From Geobacteraceae bacterium (GTDB lineage Bacteria > Desulfobacterota > Desulfuromonadia > Geobacterales > Pseudopelobacteraceae), in assembly GCA_013336525.1 (NCBI GenBank), contig JAAXTM010000001.1:1-64000 (forward strand): a stretch of DNA of 64,000 bases, in the 5' to 3' direction. Position 1 is the stretch's first letter. Each line of letters opens with the position of its first letter. Positions 43,674 to 53,745 of the stretch are shown piece after piece. The position numbers were made by a program, and so were the translations under genes. The notes beneath the pieces were generated by a model. The model saw nothing but the letters and a program-made list of their open reading frames with translations. It was not told the origin of the DNA and did not search any database.

Positions 43674-43937
43674 GGGGGTCGGACCAAACTAATCTACTGA
43701 ATCCGCAGGCAAAACATCCCAAATGCAGCTATTATTCAGGCTTAAACATCCGTTTTCAGGGTCAAAAACGCCACTATAAGGTTCGAATTCCTCTGCCCCG
43801 GAATTATGATGTCGGTTTGCTCTCACCATTCTTAGAAGCCTCTTTTTACCGGCAAAAACGTAGCTCTAAGGCCATAAACAGGGCAAAATTTTGCTCATTT
43901 ACTTTGATATTTCATGAGGTTATTTTGGTCCGACCCC
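43674..43937 (-). mobile_element. 264-bp internally deleted copy of the REP transposase element (MITE-like)
   Basis: In reverse orientation this unit has the same ends as the complete element at 5664-6590 (GGTCGGACCAAA / TTTGGTCCGACC) and clearly similar flanks: about 120 bp of the left end, including the transposase start codon, and about 120 bp of the right end, including its stop. The middle, about 660 bp, is missing. It is non-autonomous and could be moved by the intact enzyme. Confidence 0.85.
43689..43829 (-). pseudogene. Remnant transposase frame (N- and C-terminal ends joined)
   Basis: A 46-codon open frame starting MVRANRHH and ending NNSCIWDVLPADSVD matches the first eight and last about thirty-three residues of the transposase at 5771-6577. 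The catalytic HUH and Tyr regions are deleted, so no activity is possible. The frame across the junction stays open despite a one-base insertion after the eighth codon. Confidence 0.8.
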
Positions 43938-44078
43938 GATTAGTCATCAGTGAAGAATAGCAGAAAGAAGATACTTGTTAATTATATATACTGTCCCCAG
44001 AACTCCCCGTTTGACTCTCCACTATAACCTAGTACAATTTTGATTGGACCGCTAACCCTAATAGAAAAGGAAAATGAA

Positions 44079-44414
44079 ATGAAAAAGTGTATATTCATGT
44101 TGTTAGCCTTGGTGTTTGGGTTCGTCTTTTCACCAGGGGTGGGATCTTCCGATTGCTATGCAGAGGAAAGCCCTGTAAGTGTTGACAGCCAAAAGGGCGC
44201 AGCCCCGATTTTATTTTCGCACCATGTAGGCAACCGCCCGGATGACGCCCCAGATATCGATGACGTGGTGCATGGCGGGGATTACGACCCAGATGATCCT
44301 TATCCATGGGATCCTACTAATCCTGATGCACCGCCTGAACCTGGCGGAAACAGTGATGGTGGTGGGCAACCGGATGCCCCTGGCAACGGAGGACAACTCG
44401 GCTCTGACAAGTAA
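44079..44414 (+). CDS. Secreted Asp/Pro/Gly-rich protein, unknown
   Basis: A 111-residue protein with a Sec-type signal (MKKCIFMLLALVFGFVFSPG, probable cleavage near residue 28). The mature part is intrinsically disordered and acidic: HVGNRPDDAPDIDD, then GGDYDPDDPYPWDPTNPDA and a Gly/Asn/Asp-rich end. No family is recognised. Asp-rich DPDDPYPWDP segments suggest calcium binding, which is only a guess. The ATG at 44079 has AAAAGGAAAATG upstream; a 13-codon extension is rejected. A terminator follows. Confidence 0.6.
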   Translation: MKKCIFMLLALVFGFVFSPGVGSSDCYAEESPVSVDSQKGAAPILFSHHVGNRPDDAPDIDDVVHGGDYDPDDPYPWDPTNPDAPPEPGGNSDGGGQPDAPGNGGQLGSDK

Positions 44415-44445
44415 TATTTACCATTGGGTTTAGCAAAAAACAAAA

Positions 44446-44484
44446 GCAAAAGAGCCTGTCGTGCGGTCCAGTAGGCTCTTTTGC
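44446..44484 (+). terminator. Terminator after the acidic secreted protein
   Basis: A perfect 12-bp stem GCAAAAGAGCCT / AGGCTCTTTTGC with a 15-base loop; the right arm provides TTTT. It begins 32 bp after the stop. Confidence 0.7.
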
Positions 44485-44980
44485 CTTCGAGCTCTGCTAC
44501 AATTCAGGTCTTGTCTTTTATAAACCACAAACGTATTTTCTGCCCGCGTCGATTCTCTGGTTAGCTGTTTTGCGATAAATTCCAACATGACCTTTTATCT
44601 GACTTTTTCCATTTACGAAATCACATCACTTATATTGATCCCTGTCGCAATCTGTATGACAATTTTCTTAGTTGTTTTAGTTGGTGAAAAATAGATCAGG
44701 TTATTGTTGGATATAATTTTCTTCTCGATTTTCAGGTGTCCATCCCCAAAGCATATGATACCAGTACACAAGGGTTAATCAATTCAATAGACAGGGCTTG
44801 TATTTATCTCTGTGGGTAAATTCCCCGCCCCTTGGGGCGATTCAAACATCAGCTAAGGTTGCAGATACTCCCTGCTTGCGGCGGGGTGATTCATTTGATC
44901 GACTTAAAGAGAAATTAGTAAATTGATATATATGAGTGAGGGGTGGAGGGGGGATTCTGCTCCGGGCAGTTAATTCTCTA
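44485..44980. other. Gene-free stretch before the aminotransferase
   Basis: About 500 bp without a convincing frame on either strand. It contains a perfect palindrome CGCCCCTTGGGGCG (44826-44839), followed by a second GC-rich word GGCGGGG near 44880 in otherwise AT-rich DNA. These look like a degraded palindromic repeat rather than regulation. Confidence 0.45.
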
Positions 44981-45009
44981 TTGACAAAATCTGATGGGTG
45001 CTGTTCTAT
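44981..45009 (+). promoter_or_regulatory. Sigma-70 promoter of the aminotransferase gene
   Basis: TTGACA (44981-44986) and TTCTAT (45004-45009) with 17-bp spacing, about 70 bp before the start codon. Confidence 0.6.
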
Positions 45010-45080
45010 TGCTCTTTCGCAACCTTGCTACATTGCTGGTATAACTACGAGATAGTTTTAAAAACTTCAGGAGGAAATCA

Positions 45081-46385
45081 ATGAACCCATTAGCACAAGA
45101 ACTGAACGATCTGCTCACCCAACACAGCCCGCATGTACTGGAAATGCTGTCCGATCTTGGAAAGAACATGTTTTTTCCAAAGGGAATCCTGACCCAGTCT
45201 GCCGAAGCCAAGGATAAGGCTCATAAATACAATGCTACCATCGGCATCGCCACCGAGAACGGCGGCCCTATGTTCCTGCAGTGTATTCAGGACAAGCTCT
45301 CCGCTTTTGATCCCAAGGATATCTATCCCTATGCCCCTCCTGCCGGCAAGCCGGAGTTACGCTCATTGTGGCGTGATAAGATGCTGCGGGAAAACCCCAG
45401 CCAGAATGGCAAGCACTTCAGCAATCCCATCGTCACCAATGCGCTGACCCACGGCCTCTCTATCGTCTCTGACCTGTTCGTTGACAAGGGCGATCACCTG
45501 ATCCTTCCGGACATGCTTTGGGGTAACTATAATCTGACCTTCGGCACATGCAGCGGCGCGATCGTCAAGAAACACCCAACATTCACTGTGACCGGCGGCT
45601 ACGATGTCGATGCCTTTAAGGCCACTCTGAAGAACACCGCAGAAGAAAAAGGAAAGGCCATAGTTCTGCTCAACTTCCCTAACAACCCAAGCGGCTACAC
45701 TCCTACCGTTGCCGAAGGGGATGCCATTGTGGCAGCAATCAAGGAAGTCGCCGAAGCCGGCTGCAATGTTGTTGCCGTTGCCGATGATGCATACTTCGGA
45801 CTTTTCTACGAGGACAGTCTCAAGGAATCACTGTTCGGCAAGCTTGCCAACCTCCACCCGCGTATTCTTGCGATCAAGCTGGATGGCGCAACGAAGGAAG
45901 AATTCGTTTGGGGCTTCCGTACCGGTTTCATCACTTTTGCCGACGGCAACGAATATGAAAATGCTCCGGTCATGACAGCTCTTGAAAAGAAGGCTATGGG
46001 CATCATCCGCGCCCGTATCTCCAACTGCCCACACCCTTCCCAGACCTTTGTTATTGAGGCGCTCCGTTCGCCTCAGTTCCTGGCACAGAAGGAAGAGAAG
46101 TTCCAGGTTATGAAGGGCCGTGCTCTGAAAACCAAGGAAGTCCTCAATAGCGATAAATACGAAAAAGCCTGGGATTACTACCCGTTTAACTCCGGTTACT
46201 TCATGTGCCTGAAACTGAAAACAGTAGATGCCGAAAAATTACGCGTTCATCTGCTGGACAAGTACGGTGTCGGTGCAATTTCCACAACCAAGACTGACCT
46301 GCGTATCGCCTTCTCATGTATCGCCGAGGAGAATATTCAGGAGCTATTCGATATCATCTACCAAGGGGTTCAAGATCTGGCCTAA
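45081..46385 (+). CDS. PLP-dependent class I/II aminotransferase
   Basis: A 434-residue fold-type I aminotransferase. Seen are a YPYAPPAGKPELRSLWRDKML substrate-loop start, TNALTHGLSIVSDLF, NFPNNPSGYTPT (the conserved N-P pair), ADDAYFGLFYED with the PLP-ring Asp and Tyr, IKLDGATKEEFVWGFRTGF with the Schiff-base lysine and the phosphate Arg, and a C-terminal substrate Arg in TKTDLRIAFSC. The amino donor and acceptor cannot be assigned; similar proteins are annotated as aspartate or aromatic aminotransferases. GGAGG precedes the ATG. It has its own promoter and terminator. Confidence 0.88.
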   Translation: MNPLAQELNDLLTQHSPHVLEMLSDLGKNMFFPKGILTQSAEAKDKAHKYNATIGIATENGGPMFLQCIQDKLSAFDPKDIYPYAPPAGKPELRSLWRDKMLRENPSQNGKHFSNPIVTNALTHGLSIVSDLFVDKGDHLILPDMLWGNYNLTFGTCSGAIVKKHPTFTVTGGYDVDAFKATLKNTAEEKGKAIVLLNFPNNPSGYTPTVAEGDAIVAAIKEVAEAGCNVVAVADDAYFGLFYEDSLKESLFGKLANLHPRILAIKLDGATKEEFVWGFRTGFITFADGNEYENAPVMTALEKKAMGIIRARISNCPHPSQTFVIEALRSPQFLAQKEEKFQVMKGRALKTKEVLNSDKYEKAWDYYPFNSGYFMCLKLKTVDAEKLRVHLLDKYGVGAISTTKTDLRIAFSCIAEENIQELFDIIYQGVQDLA

Positions 46386-46410
46386 GCTTGGCTTTATTTC
46401 AGTAAATACA

Positions 46411-46441
46411 AAAAGGGCTCGCGTTTGCGGGCCCTTTTTTT
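46411..46441. terminator. Terminator after the aminotransferase gene
   Basis: AAAAGGGCTCGC / GCGGGCCCTTTT pairs over 12 positions (one G-U) around GTTT and ends in a T-run. The flanking A- and T-runs let it serve both the aminotransferase and the convergent clpB gene. Confidence 0.85.
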
Positions 46442-46457
46442 ACTCTTTCCATATTTC

Positions 46458-46490
46458 CCTCTCCATGAGGGAGAGGGTCAGGGTGAGGGG
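46458..46490 (+). repeat. REP-like palindromic repeat, copy 1
   Basis: CCCTCTCC / GGAGAGGG followed by GTCAGGGTGAGGGG. It is the same family as the copy inside pfaC at 18952-18985. Confidence 0.8.
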
Positions 46491-46517
46491 GCAGAGTTGC
46501 GATATATGGCACTGCTA

Positions 46518-46562
46518 CCCCTCATCCGGCCTTCGGCCACCTTCTCCCTCAGGGAGAAGGGA
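46518..46562 (-). repeat. REP-like palindromic repeat, copy 2, overlapping the clpB end
   Basis: CCCCTCATCCGGCC / TTCGGCC and CTTCTCCCT / AGGGAGAAGG form two hairpins of the same dispersed family. The clpB stop codon and its last four codons lie inside this repeat. Confidence 0.7.
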
Positions 46563-49173
46563 TCACTTTGCTTGAATTAATACAAAGCGCTCCGTTCTCC
46601 AGCGCCACTGTCAGTTCTCCGCCTTCAATTACATCCCCACCAATTATCGCCCGTGCGACTCGGGTTTCCAATTCCCGCTGCAGGTAGCGTTTAAGCGGTC
46701 GGGCACCGTAGACCGGATCATAGCCGGCTTTGGCAATAAATGACAAAGCTTCTTTGCTAATCTCAAGTGTTATACGCTGTTCTTTCAAGCGTTGCTTTAA
46801 CTGTTCCGCCAGAAGATCAGCAATTTTCATGACCTCATCAAGATGCAGCGGTTTGAAAAGTACAATGTCATCTACTCGATTTAAAAACTCGGGACGGAAG
46901 CCGGCTTTGAGTTCGTGCATGACGCTTTTTCTGGCATCTTCCCTGATATCACCGGATTGTGTGATTCCATCCAACAGATACGCCGAGCCGATGTTGGAGG
47001 TCATGATGATGACGGTATTCTTAAAACTGACAGTTCGACCATGACTGTCGGTTACTCTGCCATCATCAAGAATCTGCAGCAGGATATTGAAAACATCCGG
47101 GTGAGCTTTCTCGATTTCGTCAAACAGCAGAACACTGTACGGTTTGCGCCTGACAGCTTCAGTCAGCTGTCCACCCTCCTCATAGCCGACATAACCGGGG
47201 GGAGCACCGATCAGGCGAGATACGGCAAACTTCTCCATATACTCGGACATATCGATCCGTACCATATTCTCTTCTGAATCAAACAGTGCCTCGGCCAGGG
47301 TACGTGCCAGTTCGGTCTTGCCGACGCCGGTCGGGCCGAGAAATATGAAGGAACCGATCGGACGGCGCGGGTCCTTGATGCCGGAGCGGGCACGAAGCAC
47401 GGCATCGGACACCAGCTGCACCGCCTCATCCTGTCCGATAACCCGTCGATGCAGGATCTCTTCCAGCCGCAGCAGTTTTTCCCGTTCACCTTCCACAAGC
47501 CGGAGTACCGGAATCCCGGTCCAGTGGGCGACAATTTCGGCTATTTCATCTTCTGTGACCTCTTCACGCAGAAGCTTCTGACCCCCCTGTTTGTGGCTCA
47601 GGCCTGTTTCCTCGTTTTTTAGTGCGGTTTCAAGGCCGGGGAGTTCGGAATATTTGAGCCGTGACGCCTGTTCAAGATTTCCGGCACGTTCTGCCTGTTC
47701 AATTTCACGACGGGTCTTTTCAAGCTGTTCCCGCAGACCTTGCACCCGCTGGATTGCAATCTTTTCAGAATCATACTGAGCCCGCATGGCATTTGCTTTT
47801 TCGCGATCATCAGCCAGGTCTTTGCGCAGAGCTTCAAGGCGCTCCATACTGGCTTTATCCTTCTCTTTTTTAAGTGCGACCTCTTCGATCTCCAGTTGCA
47901 TAACCTTACGAGAAATGGTGTCCAGCTCAGAAGGCAATGAGTCGATTTCAGTCCGGAGCATTGCACAGGCTTCATCCACCAGATCGATCGCCTTGTCAGG
48001 GAGGAAACGTTCGGTGATATAGCGGTTGGAGAGAGTGGCAGCCGCTACCAGCGCGTTGTCCTGAATCCTCACCCCGTGGTGTACCTCAAAACGCTCTCTT
48101 AAACCCCGCAGGATCGACACTGTATCCTCAACAGTCGGCTGCTCGACCAAAACAGGTTGAAAACGGCGCTCCAGCGCGGCGTCCTTCTCGATATGCATGC
48201 GGTATTCATCAAGAGTGGTAGCGCCGATACAGTGCAGCTCTCCACGGGCGAGCATCGGTTTCAGCATATTGCCTGCATCCATCGAACCCTCTGCCTTGCC
48301 GGCACCGACTATGGTATGCAGTTCATCTATAAAGAGAATAATTTGCCCTTCAGCCTCCTTAATCTCGTTCAGCACCGCCTTTAAGCGCTCCTCAAATTCC
48401 CCGCGATACTTGGCTCCCGCAATAAGTGCACCCATATCAAGGGCAAAAACGGTCTTGTCCTTCAACCCCTCAGGTACATCCCCCCGCACAATGCGTTGAG
48501 CAAGGCCTTCGACAATAGCGGTTTTACCAACCCCCGGCTCACCGATCAGCACCGGGTTATTCTTGGTCTTGCGGGATAATACACGGATCACCCGGCGCAC
48601 CTCTTCATCCCGCCCGATAACCGGATCAAGTTTGTCGGCGCGGGCCATTTTAACCAGATCACGGCCGTATTTTCCCAACGCTTCATATGTGGCCTCGGGA
48701 TTGGCACTCTGCACTCGCTGGCTGCCGCGCACCTCGGTCAGCGTCTTCAAAAAACGTTCGTGGCTGATTTCCGCCTGCTTGAGAATTCGCCCGGACGGTG
48801 TCTTTTCCCCCTCAGCCAGCATTGCCATGAACAGATGCTCTACCGAGACATATTCATCTTTAAGCCTTTTGGCCTCATTTTCAGCCGCCACCAGAATGCG
48901 GTTCAGTCGCTGAGAAACGTAGATCTTCCCGGCTTCTACACCCGGTCCTGAAACCCTTGGTATCCTGTCAAGCTCCGCTAATACCTCATTTTTTACCATC
49001 TCAGGTCGGATATCCATCCGCTGCAGCAGGCGCGACACCAAGCCGTCATGCTGATCAAGCAGCGCCCAGAGCAGATGCTCGACATCCACCTCAACGTGCC
49101 CGAACGAAACAGCTTTGTTTTGTGCTTCGGTAAAGGCTTCCTGGGATTTTTGCGTAAGTTTGTTGAAATCCAT
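46549..49173 (-). CDS. clpB: ATP-dependent disaggregase ClpB
   Basis: An 874-residue Hsp100 chaperone that works with DnaK to rescue aggregated proteins. Domains: N-terminal Clp_N pair (1-145), first AAA+ ring with GEPGVGKTA (about 207) and ELHTIVGAG, the long coiled-coil middle domain (about 405-525) that distinguishes ClpB from ClpA, second AAA+ ring with GPTGVGKTE (about 608) and a C-terminal D2-small domain. Length agrees with the family (about 860). The final SKVIPSP residues are encoded by an inserted palindromic repeat and are probably not native. Confidence 0.97.
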   Translation of the reverse strand: MDFNKLTQKSQEAFTEAQNKAVSFGHVEVDVEHLLWALLDQHDGLVSRLLQRMDIRPEMVKNEVLAELDRIPRVSGPGVEAGKIYVSQRLNRILVAAENEAKRLKDEYVSVEHLFMAMLAEGEKTPSGRILKQAEISHERFLKTLTEVRGSQRVQSANPEATYEALGKYGRDLVKMARADKLDPVIGRDEEVRRVIRVLSRKTKNNPVLIGEPGVGKTAIVEGLAQRIVRGDVPEGLKDKTVFALDMGALIAGAKYRGEFEERLKAVLNEIKEAEGQIILFIDELHTIVGAGKAEGSMDAGNMLKPMLARGELHCIGATTLDEYRMHIEKDAALERRFQPVLVEQPTVEDTVSILRGLRERFEVHHGVRIQDNALVAAATLSNRYITERFLPDKAIDLVDEACAMLRTEIDSLPSELDTISRKVMQLEIEEVALKKEKDKASMERLEALRKDLADDREKANAMRAQYDSEKIAIQRVQGLREQLEKTRREIEQAERAGNLEQASRLKYSELPGLETALKNEETGLSHKQGGQKLLREEVTEDEIAEIVAHWTGIPVLRLVEGEREKLLRLEEILHRRVIGQDEAVQLVSDAVLRARSGIKDPRRPIGSFIFLGPTGVGKTELARTLAEALFDSEENMVRIDMSEYMEKFAVSRLIGAPPGYVGYEEGGQLTEAVRRKPYSVLLFDEIEKAHPDVFNILLQILDDGRVTDSHGRTVSFKNTVIIMTSNIGSAYLLDGITQSGDIREDARKSVMHELKAGFRPEFLNRVDDIVLFKPLHLDEVMKIADLLAEQLKQRLKEQRITLEISKEALSFIAKAGYDPVYGARPLKRYLQRELETRVARAIIGGDVIEGGELTVALENGALCINSSKVIPSP

Positions 49174-49216
49174 GTTTGTTCCTCTTCTATCCGGATTATT
49201 TAGCGCGCCTGTTTAT

Positions 49217-49245
49217 GAGTTAAGCACGGAGCGTCTGTATGTCAA
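49217..49245 (-). promoter_or_regulatory. Candidate promoter of clpB
   Basis: On the minus strand CTTGACA and TAACTC are spaced 17 bp apart, 44 bp before the start. The CTTGA start would also fit a heat-shock -35 element, but the -10 is not a sigma-32 CCCATNT. Confidence 0.4.
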
Positions 49246-49486
49246 GTAACCTGATTTTAAACAGGAGTTTTCGGTAGATTGTGAAATTAGAATCTGGTAT
49301 CAATCTATTCGAGTAATATGCACTAATTAAAGTTTTACCAACTCCGATGAGCTCTTGCAAAACCTTTAAAGTACCTTACTTGATAAAGTATGTGCATAGG
49401 TTTAATATGTGGAACAGTATTCTGTTTGCAATGATTTATGCGAAAAAGTTACCAGCAATAGTTAATGTTGCAAATAGAGGTGTGCG
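49246..49486. other. Intergenic region between clpB and the kinase gene
   Basis: This is part of the 313-bp divergent gap between clpB and the first kinase gene. It is AT-rich; no frame, repeat or confident promoter was found. Confidence 0.4.
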
Positions 49487-51931
49487 ATGGATGATTTGGA
49501 TAAAGTAAATCAGAGCCTTAGTGATGAAAATAATTTTCTGCGCGCCATCATTCAGAGTGCCACTGCGCCTATATTTGTTATAGACAGCAACCACAAGATA
49601 CTCTTCTGGAACAATGCAATGGCAAAGCTGACAGGTGCAAGTTCTTTTCAGATGGTGGGAACCAAGCAGCAGTGGACTCCGTTCTATCCGTCAAAACGAC
49701 CCGTTCTTGCTGATCTGGTTATCGATCATAAACTTAACACGATAAAAGAACTCTATGCCGTTCATTCCGACTCCTTGTTTACAGAAGGCGCTCTCCGGGC
49801 CGAAGGGTGGTACGAAAATCTGGGAGGTAAACGACGCTATATCTTCTTCGAGGCTGCGCCGATCAGAAACAGCCGCAATGAGATCATTGCAGCTGTAGAA
49901 ACACTGGAGGATATAACCGAAAGAAAGCTTGCCGAGGAGACTACGGTGGCCCACAATCTCTTTCTACAGGAGATAATAGACGCAATTCCCAATCCGGTTT
50001 ATTTCAAGAATATCAAAGGGGTCTATCTCGGGTGCAACATTGCTTTCAAAGTTTTCTTCGGTAAAACAGCAGATAAGATAATTGGGCATACGCTTCTGGA
50101 TATTATGCCGGAAGACTATGCCGAGGAGAGTATCCGTAATGACCAAACTGTCATTGAGTCAGGTAGTAGTGTGCAGTATGAAACCGAACTGGTACGTGGC
50201 GATGACATAGTCAGAAACATACTGGTCAGCAAAGCTCCGTTTTCAAATCCTGACGGTTCATTGGGAGGCATCGTTGGCGCTTTTGTAGATGTAACTGATC
50301 AACATGAGAAGGATGAACAGATTCGTAAAATGTCACGAGCTATTGAACAAAGCCCAGCCTCAATAGTTATGACAAATGCTGATGGTAATATTGAATACGT
50401 CAATCCCAGGTTCTGCAAAACGACCGGTTACACCAACGAAGAAGTCATTGGCCAGAACCCGCGCATACTAAAATCCGGTGAAATGCCGGCGGACGGATAT
50501 GTTGAAATGTGGAGAGCAATTTCTTCTGGAAATGAATGGCGCGGCGAATTTCACAACAGACGTAAGGATGGCACACTTTACTGGGAATATGCCTCTATTT
50601 CACCAATGTTAGATAAAGATGGAAGTATTACCGGCTATCTGGCCGTCAAAGAGGATATTACCGAGAGAAAAGCAGTAGAAGATGAGCTGGTAAAAAGTCG
50701 CCTTGAGTTGGAAGTCAACCATGTTGAACTTGAACAGCTTTTTAAGCTCGTTGATCAGGCCAAAAAAGAATGGGAACAGACTCTTGATCATCTGCGTGAT
50801 TTTGTAATACTTACCGATGCCGATCACAAAATCCGGCGTTACAACAGGCTGCTGTCAGATTCAACCGGCAAACAGATAAACGAACTGGTCGGTGATGACT
50901 GGCGCGATCTGATTAATAAAGCCGGATTCAAATATGTCACGTTCGATGGTACAACCGGCGAAATATTTTTACCAAGTACTGGACGCACTTACGATATCAA
51001 CATATATCCAATTATGAATAACGGAGATATTACCGGCCAAGTCGTCTCGCTCAACGATACAACCGATCTTCGTGCTATCACACAGAAGCTGGAAAAGGCT
51101 TATGCGGAACTGAAAGAGGCCCAGCTGCAAATTTTCCAACAGGAAAAAATGGCATCAATCGGTCAGTTGGCAGCAGGAGTGGCTCACGAAATCAATAACC
51201 CTATGGGCTTCATCTCCAGCAATCTGACTACCTTGAATAAATATATTGACCGGCTGGCTGAATTTATTGCTGCCGGAGACCAGCTTCTCTCCGGGAAGGT
51301 GGCCGCAGAGAATTTAAATGACGTCAGAAAAAGGCTCAAAATTGACTATATTATGGGAGATGCACACCAACTGATTGCCGAGAGTCAGGACGGTGCAGGC
51401 AGGGTGCGCCGCATTGTACAGGACCTAAAGAGTTTCTCGCGCGTGGATCAGGCGGAATGTGCCCTTATTAATCTGAATGAAGCGCTGGAAACCACTATAA
51501 ATATAGCCTGGAACGAGATTAAATATGTAGCCACTCTCAACCGCGATTTTGGTGACCTACCACTGATAAAATGCTATCCACAGCAACTTAATCAGGTGTT
51601 TTTAAACCTGTTAGTGAATGCCGCCCATGCCATCGGTGAAAATAAGGGGATTATCACTGTTAGATCCTGGAGCGAGCAGGAAAATGTGTTTGTATCGGTT
51701 ACCGACACCGGTTGCGGCATACCGGAGGAAATCCGCCAACGTATTTTTGAGCCGTTCTTTACGACCAAGGAGGTTGGCAAGGGAACCGGTCTGGGCCTTT
51801 CCATCAGCTATGAGATAGTTCGCAAGCATGGTGGTGAAATTTGTGTGGAGAGTGAAGTTGGTCAGGGGACCACCTTTGTTGTAAGATTGCCGATTGGCGG
51901 ATCGAATGAGCAGGAAGAACAACAAGTTTGA
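49487..51931 (+). CDS. Multi-PAS soluble sensor histidine kinase
   Basis: An 814-residue kinase without membrane segments. It has four PAS domains (about residues 10-145, 150-275, 280-400 and 425-535); the third has the [23 protein letters not shown] signature of redox/light-type PAS. A coiled coil leads to the dimerisation domain with phosphoacceptor His567 in [12 protein letters not shown]. The HATPase domain has [12 protein letters not shown] (N box), DTGCGIPEE (G1), FEPFFTTKE (F box) and GKGTGLGLS (G2). The catalytic half is almost the same as that of the next gene. AGAGGTG precedes the start. It is the first gene of the signalling island. Confidence 0.92.
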   Translation: MDDLDKVNQSLSDENNFLRAIIQSATAPIFVIDSNHKILFWNNAMAKLTGASSFQMVGTKQQWTPFYPSKRPVLADLVIDHKLNTIKELYAVHSDSLFTEGALRAEGWYENLGGKRRYIFFEAAPIRNSRNEIIAAVETLEDITERKLAEETTVAHNLFLQEIIDAIPNPVYFKNIKGVYLGCNIAFKVFFGKTADKIIGHTLLDIMPEDYAEESIRNDQTVIESGSSVQYETELVRGDDIVRNILVSKAPFSNPDGSLGGIVGAFVDVTDQHEKDEQIRKMSRAIEQSPASIVMTNADGNIEYVNPRFCKTTGYTNEEVIGQNPRILKSGEMPADGYVEMWRAISSGNEWRGEFHNRRKDGTLYWEYASISPMLDKDGSITGYLAVKEDITERKAVEDELVKSRLELEVNHVELEQLFKLVDQAKKEWEQTLDHLRDFVILTDADHKIRRYNRLLSDSTGKQINELVGDDWRDLINKAGFKYVTFDGTTGEIFLPSTGRTYDINIYPIMNNGDITGQVVSLNDTTDLRAITQKLEKAYAELKEAQLQIFQQEKMASIGQLAAGVAHEINNPMGFISSNLTTLNKYIDRLAEFIAAGDQLLSGKVAAENLNDVRKRLKIDYIMGDAHQLIAESQDGAGRVRRIVQDLKSFSRVDQAECALINLNEALETTINIAWNEIKYVATLNRDFGDLPLIKCYPQQLNQVFLNLLVNAAHAIGENKGIITVRSWSEQENVFVSVTDTGCGIPEEIRQRIFEPFFTTKEVGKGTGLGLSISYEIVRKHGGEICVESEVGQGTTFVVRLPIGGSNEQEEQQV

Positions 51932-51986
51932 TGGTCTGAATGATTTATATCTCGTTATTCAGTTTTTGACGGTCCGGGAGGTTCAT

Positions 51987-53645
51987 TTGGAACAGATATC
52001 AAAACATCATAAACGCGGTGTTCCAATCTTCCTTCATCTTATGGGCATCAGTCTTGTGATGGTCATAGTTGTTGTCTGCGGGATATATTTCTATCTTAGC
52101 CCGATGTTTGAGTCCGAACTTCTGAAAAGTGAGAAGCGCCACTCTCAGGAATTAGTGCAATCCGTCCATTCTCTTGTTAATGAATATTACCAAAGGTTTC
52201 AAAATAAAGAATTTGATGAAAGAGAAGCACAATCTCGTGCATTGAAACGCATCAGCATTATGCGATACGGTAGTAGCGGCTATTTTTGGGTAAACGACAT
52301 GGATGCAAAAATGCTCATGCACCCGATCCAGACTGAACTGAATGGCAAGGATCTGAGTACTTTCAAAGACGCGAAGGGAAAGCTTCTGGTCATGGAGTTT
52401 GTAAGGGTTTGCAAGATGAACGGTTCTGGCTATGTTGATTATTGGTGGCCTGAACCTGGTGTCAATAATCCGGTAGAAAAAACATCATATGTAAGAATAT
52501 TCGCCCCCTGGAACTGGGTTATCGGCAGCGGCCTCTACAAAACCGCAATGCAGAGATCCCTTGATCAGTTGCGTAAAGAGATGCTTATCGGCATTCTCGG
52601 ACTAATCGTGCTACTTGTGACAATCAACATGATCATTGCAGTGAGGATTGCCAGGCCGCTCAACAGGCTTTCTGAATTCTCGGTAAAATTGAAAGATGAT
52701 CTTTCCCTCCGGGCACCGCTGGAAGGTAGCCTGGAAACCCGACAACTGGCGATGGCTCTTAACAACACGGCCGAACAGCTTGCCGTTACATTGGTATCGA
52801 GGGATCGCCTGGACGCCGCCCTGAATTCTCTGACCGATATGCAGATGCAAATTCTCCAGTCAGAAAAGATGGCCTCCATCGGACAGTTGGCTGCCGGAGT
52901 AGCCCACGAAATAAATAACCCCATGGGGTTCATAAACAGCAATCTTGCCACACTTAAAAAATATAACGGTCGTACGGCCGAGTTCATTGATTATCTCAGC
53001 GAAAAAATACTTTACAAGGCAAGTGCAGAAACTACAAGGCAGGTTGGTGAAACGCGCAGGTTATTAAAGATAGACCGTATACTTGAAGACTTGCCTAACT
53101 TGATTAAAGAGTCCATTGAAGGCGCTGAAAGAGTTAAAAGCATAGTACAGGACCTGAAGAGTTTCTCGCGGGTGGATCAGGCGGAATGTGCCTTAGTAAA
53201 TCTGAACGAAGCGCTTGATACCACCATCAATATAGCCTGGAACGAAATTAAATATGTGGCCACTCTCAACCGTGAATTTGGTGACCTACCACAGATAAAA
53301 TGTTATCCGCAGCAGCTTAACCAGGTTTTCCTAAACCTGTTGGTAAATGCCGCCCATGCGATAGGTGAAAATCAGGGGATTATCACAGTTCGAACCTGGA
53401 GCGAGCAAGAAGATGTTTTAGTGTCGGTAGCCGACAGTGGCTGTGGGATCCCTGATGATATTAAACAACGGATATTTGAGCCGTTTTTTACTACCAAAGA
53501 AGTTGGCAAGGGGACGGGGTTGGGGCTTTCTATCAGTTATGACATTATCCGTAAGCATGGAGGTGATATCACTGTTGAGAGTGAAGTTGGCAGGGGTACA
53601 ACTTTTATTGTTCGTCTGCCGATTAATCCGGCTGTTGGTGCTTGA
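51987..53645 (+). CDS. Membrane sensor histidine kinase with single Cache domain
   Basis: A 552-residue membrane kinase. Transmembrane helix 1 ([23 protein letters not shown]) is followed by a periplasmic single Cache domain (about residues 50-195) with [19 protein letters not shown] and [11 protein letters not shown], typical of small-molecule sensing. Transmembrane helix 2 (about 205-228), a HAMP linker, His307 in [12 protein letters not shown] and a complete HATPase follow. The frame opens at 51894 inside the upstream gene, but TTG 51987 has a perfect GGGAGG site five bases before it, so I prefer it. Its catalytic half is a close copy of the previous kinase. Confidence 0.88.
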   Translation: MEQISKHHKRGVPIFLHLMGISLVMVIVVVCGIYFYLSPMFESELLKSEKRHSQELVQSVHSLVNEYYQRFQNKEFDEREAQSRALKRISIMRYGSSGYFWVNDMDAKMLMHPIQTELNGKDLSTFKDAKGKLLVMEFVRVCKMNGSGYVDYWWPEPGVNNPVEKTSYVRIFAPWNWVIGSGLYKTAMQRSLDQLRKEMLIGILGLIVLLVTINMIIAVRIARPLNRLSEFSVKLKDDLSLRAPLEGSLETRQLAMALNNTAEQLAVTLVSRDRLDAALNSLTDMQMQILQSEKMASIGQLAAGVAHEINNPMGFINSNLATLKKYNGRTAEFIDYLSEKILYKASAETTRQVGETRRLLKIDRILEDLPNLIKESIEGAERVKSIVQDLKSFSRVDQAECALVNLNEALDTTINIAWNEIKYVATLNREFGDLPQIKCYPQQLNQVFLNLLVNAAHAIGENQGIITVRTWSEQEDVLVSVADSGCGIPDDIKQRIFEPFFTTKEVGKGTGLGLSISYDIIRKHGGDITVESEVGRGTTFIVRLPINPAVGA

Positions 53646-53745
53646 TTAGAATCTTGTTGCTGGTTTTTTCATCGTAACATTACAAAAAACTTAGATGGTG
53701 GTAGAAAATATAAATGTAAAACAACAAGAATGGGGTGACTTTTAA

